From contig JAJEKV010000404.1 of assembly GCA_021234155.1 (NCBI GenBank), positions 124,001 through 188,000 of the forward strand: a DNA stretch of 64,000 nucleotides, read 5' to 3'. Numbering within the stretch: the first letter of the stretch is position 1; each line of letters starts with the position of its first letter. Positions 1 to 11,205 of this stretch are shown here, piece by piece. The position numbers were made by a program, and so were the translations under genes. The stretch comes from Isoetes taiwanensis (Eukaryota; Streptophyta; Lycopodiopsida; Isoetales; Isoetaceae). The notes under the pieces are model-generated. The model was not told where the DNA came from. It searched no databases and saw only the letters and a list, made by a program, of their open reading frames with translations.

Positions 1-1455
1 CAAAAGCCATTTGACTTGCAGCTTACCCGCGTCATGGCGCCATTCAGGAAGTCGCTAGCGATCGATGCTCCCCTCGAACTTCGAGGTCCCCAATGCGCGG
101 GGAAGATAAACTTCGCTCGCTCACTTAGTCCCTTGATGTGATTAAATTTGAAAAATAGTGTTTGGCGGGCTAATTCGCTAGCCCGTCTTTGTACCCTTAG
201 CCCGCTTCTTTTCATAAATGATTGCATGTCCTTAACTTCAAATTAAAGAACACGCCCGATCTTTTTTACATGCAGTCCTAAAACTCTAGCGCGGAGGAGA
301 CTTAATTCTGAAGGGTCGAAGAGGATGAGAGGGCATCGACATGACTCCGTCCATCAAGCTGGCCTTGGGAGGATGCTTCTACCGGTGGCGGCAAGAAGAA
401 GAAGACAAACACCCCGGGTGAGCTCGAGGTTTTTCTTTTGTCGAATACCTTAACTGATCCATCCTTTCATCTTGCACGGCATTCACCGCGGACTCGCGGT
501 GATCAGCGGGCGAACTCCATTATTCGTCATCGAGGGATTTGGAGGCGAGCTTCTTGAAACAATGGCCGAGATTCTTGGTGGTATGTCGAGGTATCGACAA
601 GTGGGAAGGAAAAGATCTGTTTCTACACCAAAGGGACAAGAAGAGCTCAGGAGACAAGTACAAGAAAATCGGTGTTGTGCTCTCCGTCTCTGCGCATGAT
701 TCAAAGCATTTAACACTACATGTCGAGGACTGCCGGAAAAGAGTAAGTTCTATCACACCAAAAAAATTAGCGGTTTCAAATTATTCTCACTCTTCCATGA
801 GCAAGGCTAAGGGCACGAAAAAAGGCCGGCGCCTTTAAATTGTCGAGAACTTGGGTGGAAGGAAAGGAAGGGATGGATGAAGGAGGAACCCTAACATCGG
901 GGAGCTTGGTATGGAGATTTCAGTCGGGGGAAAAGCATTCAATCACGGGGACCTTCACTTCTATTGTCTTTGAAGACTCTACAACACTCTGATTGGGGAA
1001 TGAAGTTGTGGTTCATACAAAAAAGTCCACCAAAAACAAAGATGGGGATGATGACACCACGGGAGGAATCAGATGTGAAGGAGATGAAGATATGGTGAGT
1101 CTCAAACCTCGATCAGATGATCGGATCAGGATTTCTGAGAGAGGGGCGAGAAAATGGGCGTCTAGCTCGGTATTATCCGTTGGGAATATCACACAAAATT
1201 CTTCTTTGGACATTAGGCGGTGAAGGTTTGCACGGGAGATGCCGTCTTGTTCAACCACGGGGAATTTAATCCGGCACACATGCTGGAGATTGAAACTTTG
1301 ATGGTGCGACATCTGATGCCGAGATCAATACTGCCGGATGTCATACCTTTTAGCGGTCGGCCGGTGGAAGTTGTTAATTTGGAAGTCGAGGAAATCTGAA
1401 AGAAAAACGTCGGTTACAGGTTGTAGGCGGTCACGGCGGTGAGGCGGCTCAAGTA
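1..1455. other. Unresolved region, possible exons of an unrecognised gene
   Basis: No complete gene could be built. The best exon-like piece is on the plus strand at about 545-740. It is an open, charged stretch (WEGKDLFLHQRDKKSSGDK) that ends at a good donor, AAAGAG|GTAAGT, at 741. A second open stretch lies at about 993-1220 and ends shortly before more open sequence in another frame. CAG and CTG are scarce while CGG and CGAG are common, as in the error-affected parts of the retrotransposon, so the reading frames may be broken by sequence errors. Function unknown. Confidence 0.2.
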
Positions 1456-1624
1456 TTGCCGTGGCGGGAGGAGGTGCGCAAAGGATCAAGGATAGATATG
1501 CCAAAGCGAGAGTCTGCGAGTTCTTTTCGTGAGGCGCCCGACAGCCGGGCCGGCGGCATTATGTTGCCTGCGAACACAATAGCGGCGAGTGCCCGGCTTC
1601 GTAAGGTAAATAACTCTGAATCTT

Positions 1625-2005
1625 TCCATTCGGCTTTCGCTGAGTCGAAAGCCTACCATCTAACATTTGCCGATTATCTTTGGGGTTTTCGACTTCGCGA
1701 GTCGAAACTGAGTAACTTCCTGAAAATCAAAGGATCGCGAGCTTTTCGATTCCTTGAGTCGAGAAAAACCCTAACCGATAAAAGAAAATTAGACATTCAA
1801 GGGGACTTTCTTCGCGTAGTGAAAACCTACCATCTAACATTGCCCGATTATCACTGGGGTTTCTCGACTCGCGGTCGAAAGCAGTATATTCTGAAAAATC
1901 AAAGGATGCGAGCTTTCTCGACTCGCGAGTCGAGAAACCAAAAAAAAAAGTAAAAAAATTAGACATTCAAAGGGACTTTCGACTCGGCGAGTCGAAAAAC
2001 CGAGA
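1625..2005. repeat. Tandem repeat, about 175 bp per unit, with internal palindromes
   Basis: The phrase CTACCATCTAACATT occurs near 1652 and again near 1829. ATTAGACATTCAA occurs near 1788 and 1958. Both pairs give a period of about 171-177 bp. Each unit holds copies of a palindrome close to TCTCGACTCGCGAGTCGAGA, with the clearest copy near 1917-1936. The units have diverged by small indels. The role is unknown; the repeat may lie in an intron of the surrounding gene. Confidence 0.6.
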
Positions 2006-2579
2006 ACTACTATTCTTGTTTATTAGGGTGTTTGTAGATACTTTCATGCTCGACATTGGTACATTATGCGAATCGCATTATATCGACGGATCATACGCTA
2101 GGCAACAGTGGAAAGCATTGGGTTGTCCTCGGCGTCCTAAAACAGGGCTCCCTCGGATAAGTGGAAGACCTTTGAGAAACTATCGGATATGTTGCTGGAG
2201 GGACAGGAAGATGACAAGGGAGAGGAAGAAGAGAAGAAAGAAAGAACACCAGGAAAAGGGAGTCTCTCTCTCGGACCAATATGACCTCATTCTTAGCTCG
2301 AGGTGATGGGAGAAATGGGTGACATATGGGCTCAATGGACAAGAGGCAAGCTGAAGGACAGCAATGGAGAATTTCAAGCCGAGGCGGACCCCAAGTTGTT
2401 TGACAAGCGGTTCATGAAAGGATACGGGGCCTCGCCGGACAAAAGCGCTTGACCTACAAGGCAAAATCTTGGAGGAACAATCGCTAAGGAAGACCAGGAG
2501 TTCTAAAAATGCGGGGCGCAAAAAGTTATGCCGCAGTCTAAAAGCGGCATCGCGTTAGAAAGAAGGCATCCGCGAGGTT

Positions 2580-3640
2580 ACGCAGCGTTGCATCTAATGA
2601 ATACCATGATTTTGATTATTACAAGGAAAAGGCTGCCCTTGATGAGGAAGACATGAAGGAATTGAACCGTCTATGTCAACCCTACATCAACACCAAGCTG
2701 AAGCGTAACGTCAAAACCCTTCCTTTCCACTGAATGTGCTATGGCAATTCTGAAAAGGAAGCTTGGATTGGTGGTCCCATTTTAAGGCGACGATAGCTCC
2801 CCATTTCTGGTTACTTTGGGACACAAAGGAGGATTTGGTGGTGCAGGCGGCACTGGACCCGTGGCATTATTTGCCATCAATATGATCGAAGACCCACCCT
2901 TTTTATGACAAAGGCGACATAGGCGGTGGTACAAGGCGTGTCGGACATGGCCGACACGGATACTTTCAGTTTCCTTGTCTTTTTGCATCTTAGGGCAATC
3001 AAACAGCTTCTTTGTCTCCCAATGGGCGGCTGATATTAACTTCACCAACAAGATCATGCACTCCATATACGAACTTGATCATGAGTGCGGACTTGGCTTA
3101 CCGAAGGCACCAAGCTTTGCCAACATAGTTTTGGTTTTGATTTCAAGATCGGTGGTCGACCTGGATAAGTGGTGGTCTAGCGAGCATCATTATCTCGACA
3201 AGTTCATGATCTCTCAAAGCGGATGGAACCACGGAAGGGGCAGATTTATGGAGGATGTTCCATCGATGGACAAGGTCGGCAAAGATGGTGCGGCGAGGTC
3301 CTATACATAGAAATTCCTATCCGGCCAAGAGTTATCAAGTACTTCATAACCGGCTTGGTGAGGAAGATCAAATTGTATCGCAGTGGTACATGAATGGCTG
3401 TTCTCTCGGGGGCTATCTTTGTTTGGAATGAAACCTATATCCGTGGTTGGAAATAAGGACATGGTTGAAACCATTCGGTCATACACGGATCTGCTTCATG
3501 AGCATTTCAAGGGAGGAAGACAAATGGAAGCGATAAAGGCGGCGGCGGGGCGAGGGAGACAAAGCTGGCGGAGGCGAGAATGTCGAAGGTTTGGACGAAT
3601 CTTTGCCGAACACATTCTTGAAAACCTGAGATTGAGGTGA
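2580..3640 (+). other. Coding-like stretch, frames broken, unrecognised
   Basis: Several plus-strand open pieces follow each other with frame changes: one at about 2600-2735 (acidic, starting near NEYHDFDYYKEKAALDEEDM), one at about 2975-3310, and one at about 3303-3500 that includes IEIPIRPRVIKYFITGLVRK. The composition looks coding, with long non-repetitive, amphipathic peptides, but no family is recognised. It sits directly upstream of the FCP1-like domain and may be the N-terminal part of the same gene. The breaks could be biological decay or sequence error. Confidence 0.25.
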
Positions 3641-3954
3641 GTTTACTTTTGCTCTATCGGTGTTTCTCGATTCGGCGGTCGAGAAAACTTCGTTCCTTTC
3701 AATACCTTTTCTTTTCATTTCGACTTCTTGAGTGAAAACTCGTTCCTTCGGCGGATGTCATCATTTGAGAATTCAGCTCAAGCGACTCGGATCATTGTCA
3801 TTGGGCAGCGGTTCGCGTCGCGAGGAGGAGAATGAAAAGGACAAAGACAATCTAGAGCAAGACACCGCTCCACGGCCCGAAAGAACACGAAAAGATAATG
3901 ATCCGCATTTGGATCCCGATGAACGGAAATATGGTGAGCCAAACTCCAAGCGGG

Positions 3955-4620
3955 ATCGGTGGTCCCACCAAGCTTGTAATATTTGGCGTCAATGGGTATT
4001 AGCTGCGGTATACCACGACAAAAGGCGTCCCGAGATTAACACCTCGCGGATCCCAATCAAAAGCAGAGCATAGCATAAAATAGTGTATCCGAGGCCTAGA
4101 GCTAAGGAAATTATTGAATGGTGCCTGGAGCGGGGATTCGAAGTGGGCATATGGTCTTGTATGGCAAAGAAAAATATTGTCAATGTTCTTGGTGTTCTCG
4201 GCATTTCGTTTTTGAAGTTCAAGTTCGTTTGGGGAAGCGAAAATTCGAGCATGTGAAGGACCTCGATCCAGCCATCACAAAGGGAAGCCTATAATGGTGA
4301 AAATTTTGGGCCGAGTTTATGAGCAATTCGGGGACTATGGCAAACACAACAGCTGATCATAGAGCGACTCGCCTACAAGTGCTATCATAGCAGCGCCAAA
4401 ATACAATCATTGCTAAGCCATATCGACTGAAGAATATGAGGCGGATAGGTGGTTGTCCTTGGGACTGTGTCTGTCTTGGCGGAATCCCTCTTTGCCATTC
4501 TTGTCGCCCGATGTGCTACGAACTATCAGAGCCTCCGCGGAACCCGATCGAGAAGAGCAAGCCGATCATGAAAGCTATGGGCGACAAATATTTTGGTGAA
4601 CAAGAAGAGTGACCCTCTGC
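3955..4620 (+). pseudogene. FCP1/NLI-type (HAD) phosphatase domain, frames broken
   Basis: The plus-strand translation shows the hallmarks of plant FCP1-homology (NLI-interacting factor) HAD proteins in order. A beta strand with the first motif, KLVIFGVNGVLAAVYH, lies at about 3974-4018. YPRPRAKEIIEWCLERGFEV and GIWSCMAKKN follow at about 4087-4176, then FKFVWGSENSS near 4220-4250. In another frame come KPIMVKILGRVYEQFGDYGK at about 4288-4344 and, after one more small break, an IDDSPYK-like acid motif near 4362-4380. The family dephosphorylates serine residues, for example on the RNA polymerase II C-terminal domain. The nucleophile aspartate of the first motif reads as glycine here (FGVNG), so it may be inactive, a family variant, or misread. 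At least two frame breaks and a stop at 4072 prevent an intact call. Some breaks lie next to CTG/CAG-like sites and may be sequence errors. Confidence 0.6.
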
Positions 4621-4679
4621 TTTCGGATAGTCAAATTGTGTGAATATTGTGTCGAGCGTTGAAACATGTATTGACCATT

Positions 4680-5010
4680 TTGTAATGAATATACTTGTAT
4701 ATTGAGTTTTCGATGCCTTTCTCGACTCACGAAGTCGAGAAAGGCATGCTTGTCGTGTTGATGAAACCATTTGTATGTTTGATTGTGTATTTGGATGCAG
4801 CCACAATCTATTATGATAATGCTTGTACATTGGGTTTCACGGGCCTTTCTCATTTCGCGAGTGAGAAAGGCATCTTGGTTGTCTCGTTGACAAAAGCATT
4901 TGTATGCTTCCGTGTGTGATTGGATGCAACCATATTCTAATGAGAATGGTTGTACTTTGACTTTTATGGGCCTTTCTCGACTTCGCGAGTCGAAAAACAC
5001 TACACTCCCG
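4680..5010. repeat. Three degenerate tandem units of about 130 bp, each centred on a hairpin
   Basis: Three successive units share the order: a phrase like GTACATTGGGTTT, the hairpin, then GCATTTGTATG and GGATGCA(G/A)CCA. The hairpin is CCTTTCTCGACT...AGTCGAGAAAGG. Hairpins are centred near 4728, 4861 and 4983. The hairpin arms are the same palindrome family as in the 1.6-2.0 kb repeat. The array follows directly on the FCP1-like domain, so it may be 3' untranslated or intronic sequence. Confidence 0.6.
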
Positions 5011-6214
5011 TCATTGGATGCGGTTGTATGGAATGAATGTTCTCTCGTTGTAATTTGATTTCAACATTCTTTTCTTCGTTTTGACTAATGGCACCGTAAT
5101 TGTTAATCATACTCTCCTTGCTCCGGTGGTTTAGGCACGAGATCCGACACGACCACAGATCCTTTCGAGGCATCGAGGAGTAAACCGCTCCAGGCGACCA
5201 CAGATCCGGCTCAAAGGCGGAAGAAATACCGTTTCAGCGCGAGATCCGGTCACGCTACACTCTTGCCCGGCCTTTGGGACAAGGTTGCTTAGTTTGAATG
5301 AAAAAAAGAGGTTGCTCGCTACACCACAGGGATAAAGAACATCACGAAGAACAAAAGAAAGTCCAGGAAGCTCAAGGCATCTTGCAAGCATTGCATAACA
5401 TCCACGGAGGTTGGGGAAGGAGCATATTCGATGAAAAGGCTGCGGGAGGCGAGTGGAGAAGTCGGGTGGGCAGGTCGGTAGGTAGCTCGAGGCACCTCCC
5501 GTGAGGCATTCCACACTCTTGAGGTTGCCCCAAAGGCTTACGAGGCGGCATGAAGAAGCGCCACAAGTTAATCCCCTAAGGTGGACCACCTACCAAGATG
5601 ATGTAAGCGTAGTAGTGACAGCAAGACCGCCATGGTCTCTGCGTCCGATGTAAAATACATTGTATCTGTTCAATTTATTAATAAAAATTCATTTTCAACT
5701 AGATCTTTGGTTTCAAACTTTAATGAATTTCCTTTATTTCAGTTGCATTGTTTTTGTTCTCGACTTCGCTTGAACACAGGGAAAAGCTGCAAACCATTTC
5801 GGATTTGAGTTTTATTCAAAAATTGAATTAAGGATAGTTTTGGTCGGGGTGCTACTTTTTATGTAAATTAAGGGTTCGAAAAAAATGGGAATGGAATGAG
5901 TCCCACTTTAATTAAATCGACTTGAGGTTTTTAATCCTGGCGATAAGCTCTAGATACACTTCAACATCTGTAGAAATTTTATTTTTTAGGTCAAGGTTGA
6001 TACAACTGGATATTCCCTGTATTTTTCCCTTTTCTTTTTAATAGCTTGCGAATGTGCCAACTACCCACTCTAAACCCTTGTAGAAAAACTGCAAAGATGG
6101 ATGAAAAGCTTATTTATTGGGATGATGTTGTACCTTGCGAGTCGAAGCACGAGAGTTTATGTTGCTTATAATATCATTTAGGCCGCTTAACAAAAAGCGA
6201 AAAGGCGGTCAAGA
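5011..6214. other. No gene supported
   Basis: Short open stretches near 5298-5504 and on the opposite strand overlap each other and match nothing recognised. Composition changes near 5640: upstream is GC-richer and poor in CAG/CTG, downstream is AT-rich non-coding sequence. A final weak copy of the palindrome family lies near 5758-5775. Confidence 0.4.
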
Positions 6215-6484
6215 TTAATCAATCTTCAAAATACAGACATTTGGCTCTGGGGTAATGTGTACTGAGAATGCCGGGTTCTGATTAAGAGCGTTAGTAGGAT
6301 CATCAGAAGCAGGAGTGACAAAACCTGAAATAACCCTTGCTCCAACATGGTTTGTAGGACTTTCTATCTCAACTGCCTCATCATCATGAGCAAGTTGCTC
6401 TTTTGGAAACTGATATGGTGGTGCTCGGGGGAATGGCAATGGGAGCAAGAGAATGAGAAAGAAAGTCGAAGTGTGCCATACCAT
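6215..6484 (-). CDS. Small ORF with hydrophobic N-terminus, uncertain
   Basis: An 89-codon ATG-initiated ORF on the minus strand. The N-terminus is hydrophobic and proline-rich, with FFLILLLPLPF at about residues 8-18, and could be a signal peptide. The remainder is acidic and polar. No family is recognised and no neighbouring gene gives context. It may be a chance ORF. Confidence 0.15.
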   Translation of the reverse strand: MVWHTSTFFLILLLPLPFPRAPPYQFPKEQLAHDDEAVEIESPTNHVGARVISGFVTPASDDPTNALNQNPAFSVHITPEPNVCILKID

Positions 6485-7485
6485 TGAATATCCAAGCCAT
6501 GTTATATTATTTGAACCTTTAGGGAAATGTAATCTAAATTAGACAAAGGCTTTAATGATATTATATGGATTTAAAAGGAGATAAGAAAAGGCATTGCTCC
6601 TTTTTAAAAGGCAACAACCTTTTTTCTAAGCAGCAACAAGCTTATATTAGGCATCGATAATTATAAAAAGAGGACAACAATTGCGAACCGGACTTCTTAT
6701 TTGGAGCAACATGTCATATAAGAACTTGCAAGCAATAGATTCGACCTTTGTTCAGCAACAAACCAACAATTGCAGACTCGGCCTGTCGATATTGCTCTAG
6801 CTCCAGCAATTGCCTAGCAGCCACTTCAGAAATTTTTTGATCTGAGTGAAAGCATGTTAGGGTATACCATCTAAGGTACTTTTTAGAGAGTGCAAAACTA
6901 CCCAGAAAAGTATTTAGCACTGAGTATTGTTTTGATTCATTTTAGTTTTTAATCATGCTGTTACCCTCTTAATACTACAGATTGACATGTTATTGAGTTT
7001 TATTTTGAAAATTTTGATTGATTTTAATGGAAAGAAAGAATGAAACTTTTGAGGCTTCCAAAGTGGTACACTATAGCTTGATTTTACCCATCCTATACTC
7101 TATACTTCTGAATTTTGATTCCATTGCTAGCTTATTCTTAAGCCTATGCTGAACCTAAAAAGATAAAAATGCAAAGCCGGTGAAAATCGAGAAAAGAGAG
7201 CGCCAGCGCCAAAATCAACACCAAATGTCACAAAAAGGGAAACAACTTCGAGAAAACAACACTTTCGAACAAGGAATGCAAGTGCCTAGCGGGCGCCATC
7301 GCCGACCTCGTCATGGTGCGGATTGAACAAATGGAGGTGGCCGCGTGCAAAATGTGGTGTCGCTAATATTTAGAGGGAAATGTTAGCGGTGGCCATTCTT
7401 GAGTCGCGGCCTTTGGCTCGCCCTAACGAGGCTTGCCGGTGGCCTTACCGCATAATGGCCAACCGACAAATTACCCTACCCTAAC
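6485..7485. other. No gene supported
   Basis: AT-rich non-coding sequence to about 7180, then a GC-richer block without a convincing ORF. A minus-strand open stretch at 6714-6920 has no recognisable domain. Nothing else is seen. Confidence 0.4.
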
Positions 7486-7487
7486 AA

Positions 7488-7795
7488 AAAACTTTGACAC
7501 CATTTCTTGGGAATTTATAGACTTTGCTATGACTAAAATTGGTTTTTCTTTAAAGCTCGGGCAGACTCATTATTGGTCTCAATTCTAGAGCCGACTCTGC
7601 GGTTATGATTAATGGCTCCCCTCTAGTTTTTTCCTCTTCAAAGGGATGTGAGACAAGGATGCCCTTTAGCTCCTTATCTCTTCTTAATTGTTCTTTGAGC
7701 TTCTTATTAAAGCGGTTCTCCATCATAAAAACGGGGTAATATTAAGTATCTAAAGTTGCCTAATTCGACAATCATCTCTCTATTCTTCAATATCT
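7488..7795 (+). mobile_element. LINE A, 5' piece: reverse transcriptase core
   Basis: The plus-strand translation gives RT blocks of an L1-type plant LINE. FDTISWEFIDFAMTKIGFS starts at 7492, followed after small frame breaks by a serine-rich segment and the block that normally reads GVRQGCPL-PYLF, here disrupted as GCETRMPFSSL. The piece ends in an ILQY-like stretch at about 7782-7792, the start of the YADD box. The element continues at 11734 after an LTR element inserted into that box. No endonuclease or ORF1 is found upstream, so the copy is 5'-truncated near 7488. Confidence 0.75.
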
Positions 7796-7800
7796 TTGAT
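7796..7800. repeat. Left target duplication of the LTR element (degraded)
   Basis: TTGAT precedes the left LTR and CTGAT follows the right LTR at 11734-11738. The single difference is at a CTG site. In intact LINEs the uninterrupted sequence here would code for the YADD box, which fits a staggered cut at this point. Confidence 0.6.
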
Positions 7801-8320
7801 TGATGGCGGGTTTTCCACACCCCATCATTCGACCTCAAAAGAAATCAGGATCATTCTAGTGGTTGCTACAATGCAAAGCGAGAATGGATTGGACAGAAGC
7901 AAGAAATTAAGAACAAATACGGGCCCCAAAATAATCTTCAATCTATAAGAATAAGAGAAGGAAATACAATGCAAATTGCCCTCCATGCCTCGAAACATGG
8001 AGGGCCTCAGAATCCATGATCAAGAGAGGTCTGCGAACCCTTTCAAGAATCTTGGATCAGGGAGAGAGGGGAACTTCGTGTTCCTCAAAATTTTAAATAC
8101 TTTGCACCTCATACTCTTCACCTTCCATTCCAACCTCTTCATCTCAACCTTTTATGCCCCTTCATCTTAGCCTTCTATTTTCACCTCTTTATCTTAGCCA
8201 TTTAAAATAATTGTAATAAACATCCCAAAGGCCCTTATAAATCTAGGCCCTTAGGTTACAAATACTCCTTCACGCCCCCTCCTTTCTTATGTTGACCGGG
8301 TGCCAAAATCCTGGTCAACA
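7801..8320 (-). repeat. LTR (3' LTR in element orientation)
   Basis: About 520 bp and highly similar along its whole length to 11206-11733. On the plus strand it starts TGATGGCGGG and ends CCTGGTCAACA. Near its right end the sequence TGTTGACC...GGTCAACA is itself an inverted repeat. Confidence 0.8.
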
Positions 8321-8396
8321 TCTCGCCCAAACAAAAAATGGGCCGGTCCCCTCGGCCCAAATGCTTCAACTTCTTTTTCTCCATTTGACTACAATG

Positions 8397-8660
8397 ATTT
8401 GGAGGTTTCTTGGAGGTTTTTAGGGTGTACTCCAACACCATAGAATAATAATAATATTTGGAGGTTTTAGGGTGTACTCCAACACCTTTTAGGGTGTACT
8501 CCAACACCATAGAATAATAATAATATTTGGAGGTTTTAGGGTGTACTCCAACACCATAGAATGATAATAAAACTTGGAGGTTTTAGGGTGTACTCCAACA
8601 CCATAGAATGATAATAAAACTTTGGAGGTTTTAGGGTGTACTCCAATACCAGAAAATGAT
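8397..8660. repeat. Minisatellite, about 47 bp unit, roughly five copies
   Basis: The phrases TTGGAGGTTTTAGGGTGTAC and TCCAACACCATAGAAT recur with a period of about 47 bp. An AT-rich ATAATAATA spacer separates them. One truncated unit sits near 8487, and the last unit is diverged. It lies inside the non-autonomous LTR element just next to its left LTR. Confidence 0.85.
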
Positions 8661-9198
8661 GATAATATATTGTGTCAAAATAATGAAATAATGAGATGTC
8701 AAAATTTCGCATAAGAGCTTTGGGGTAGGGCACCATTAAATGTTATGGCCAATGATAAAATTTAATAAGGTTCACAATTTGTTTTTTGGCTTGGCTTTGG
8801 CACGGTGAGGAGGAGAGGAAAGCGAAGGCTCTTTGCCCAAACAAAAATATGCAAATCATAAATATGGGCTAAGAATGTTCAAAACGTGGCAAAGTAGAGA
8901 AGGAAAACGTGGAGGCGCGCCCAAACAAAAAAATGTGCAATCATAAATATATGCATGGTAGCAAGGGCAATGGTAATGGTCGAATAATAGGCTAAAAGGA
9001 GGAAATGGTGAGTAGGTAATGGTCGAATAGGGTATGGTCGAAATGGAGCCAATAAATGGGCAATCAATGGTGAAAAGCATAGTTGAAGAAATAATTTTAG
9101 GGCAAGAATAGGGCAACCTGGTTTTCGAACTTCGAGACTCTTTGGATGAGAGGCGAGCATGCATGCCGTGACTCTTCTTGATAGGTATGGCTTCTTGA

Positions 9199-9522
9199 TA
9201 AAATCCCCTTAAATCCCCTTTGGTTTGGGTGCATATTCACGGGGGTGACTCAGCAACTTGAGAACATTGGATAGGCATATTCACCCCTTATTCCTTAATC
9301 TACGATGCATTAAAGTTCCTCGGTTGTGGGGTATGCAAGTACAAAATTTACTATCTTGTATAACAAGATTAGCAAAAATACTATAAGATTTCAAAGCGGA
9401 ATACTATATAGTGTTGATTTAAATGCGTGCAAAAATATACAATTATGAGGGCTCTACCATTTGCCCCTCGCCACCCCTGTGTGAATATGCACCCAAACCA
9501 AAGGGGATTTAAGGGGATTTTA
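9199..9522. mobile_element. MITE with about 45-bp terminal inverted repeats
   Basis: The left end from 9199 (TAAAATCCCCTTAAATCCCC, then TTTGGTTTGGGTGCATATTC) is the near-perfect reverse complement of the right end (9476-9522). The 324-bp element is AT-rich and has no ORF. TA flanks both tips, but the true target duplication and superfamily are not certain. It is nested in the non-autonomous LTR element and so inserted later or was carried along. Confidence 0.8.
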
Positions 9523-10309
9523 TGTGTTAATTAATGTCAATGGTAGTTATGTGTTGGTTGTTAATGTCAATGGTTGTTATATGTTGGTTGTTATGTGTTG
9601 GGGGATTTAATTTTTATATCTTGGATGTTAATGGTTTGTGTTGCAAAAAAAAAAATTGGCCCCTTCGGGGCCTTAGGGACGTCACCCCCTCCCTCCCCCC
9701 CTCCGGTGTGACAAAAATTTTAGAATTCAAAGAAAAAACTAGAATTCATTTGGGGCTTTCATCACCTGTAGCTTTTGAATTTGATCATAATAAAACAAAT
9801 AGAACATAAGTAAAAGTTACCATAAAGATAGAGCAGATTAATCCCATTATTATGAAAGTCATAAAGTTTGCAACACCCATACACAAATATTTTTCAACTG
9901 GAATTTAACAATGACCTTGGGCCTCCATGGATTCTTTTGGTGAGAAACCAAAGTGGGAAACTTTTCGCTTGTTAGCACAAGGATCTAGAAGCCTTGGAAT
10001 TTGCTTAATAACTGTCTCAAAATCTAAAAATGCATGGTAATTTTTGCAAGCTTCATTGAATGAGCCATAAAACAATATCAATAAGCGCAATCCTATTAAT
10101 CGGTGGTAGAATGTGAAAGCCTACCAAACCCGGCCGAAAAATTGCTGTTTTAGCATAGATAACTTAACCAAACATATCCATATCATACACTATCAAAAGA
10201 TCTGGGAGAGAGCTTTCCAACGCAATAAAATCATCTCAAAGCGAGCTACGGATCAAAAGTTATGATAAGAAATGTGTTGCATGAGAAAGCGCATTACATG
10301 CGCCCTTCA

Positions 10310-10508
10310 AGCCCTTCATGTGCCCATTATGCACCACACACACAAAAAGAGGGCTTTTGTTGTGAGCCATTGGTTGTTGACCATTGGAAAAAAAATGCTA
10401 AAATCAATGGCCCTTCATGTGCCCATTATGCACCACACGCACAAAAAAAGGGCTTTTGTTGTGAGCCATTGGTTGTTGACCATTGAAAAAAAAAGGCTAA
10501 AATCAATG
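10310..10508. repeat. Direct duplication, about 100 bp x 2
   Basis: CCCTTCATGTGCCCATTATG is followed by the same 80 bp in both units, ending GGTTGTTGACCATTG and an A-rich run. The copies differ at only a few bases, so the duplication is recent. It gives two parallel histidine-rich shadow ORFs that are not genes. Confidence 0.85.
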
Positions 10509-11183
10509 GCTCAGAAATGGTGCACTCTAGATGTACGCATTAGTACATCCATTTGAATACATCACGAAATCATAGGAAAACCTTAGTGAAAATCGTACAA
10601 AAACACAAAGAAAACCCCTTGTTATTATGCTACATATGGTGGTCGGAATGGCGGATAGATCTTTCTTTTACTCTTCTTTTCTCCTCCCTTCCCATCTCTT
10701 GCAGATCGTGGGCGGCAAACAGAAAGCAAACAAGCGGTTATGGCAGAAAAAAAATTTCTGTTCTTCATTCCCCTTCCTTTCCTCAGTAAATCCGGCAATA
10801 AGCCTTGCATCTTTTACGCAAGTCGGCTAAGTATGTGCGGCAAACTTAGCATTGGAGGGCTGGCATTTTGCTGGCTCTCCCGAAATAATCATAAGCAGCA
10901 TCGATCTTCTTGATTTGTCATTCCTTCTCTCTGGAGATGCCCCGGTACTGTAACAAAACCAATGTTTTTAGAATCAGCAAGTTGTGTAGAAAAAGATCTT
11001 CAAGCTTGTCTCTTTTGGCATGCTGTCATTTTTCTACAACAAAGCACTATGAATGATGCAGCAAAGAATGAAGCTGGGTATGAAAAATGGCAGAGAAAGA
11101 GAAAAGGAAAATTTAAGATATGGCAAGAATGAATCATGGAAAAAATTACAGCAGCACCAAAACTTGATCCCGGGGAAAATTAA

Positions 11184-11202
11184 GATCTCGGTAGAATCTC
11201 CA
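11184..11202 (-). promoter_or_regulatory. Primer binding site, tRNA-Gln type
   Basis: On the minus strand TGGAGATTCTACCGAGATC begins 3 bp after the LTR end. It is complementary to the 3' end expected of a plant tRNA-Gln (acceptor TAGAACCT plus CCA) with about one mismatch in the acceptor part. It differs at one position from the primer site of the gypsy array at 20313. The tRNA identity is from memory of tRNA-Gln sequences. Confidence 0.6.
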
Positions 11203-11205
11203 TAA

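Noticed and set aside
5131-5589. 152-codon minus-strand ORF
   Set aside because: Cys/Leu/Arg-rich composition of an antisense shadow; no ATG context or domain.
8397-8660. CRISPR-like array
   Set aside because: Unit and spacer are both repeated, so it is a minisatellite in a eukaryotic element.
8256-8736. Minus-strand ORFs with repeated VLEYTLK
   Set aside because: Translation of the minisatellite; not a gene.
10262-10556. Two parallel ORFs of 74 and 94 codons
   Set aside because: They are shadows of a 100-bp DNA duplication, with no domain.
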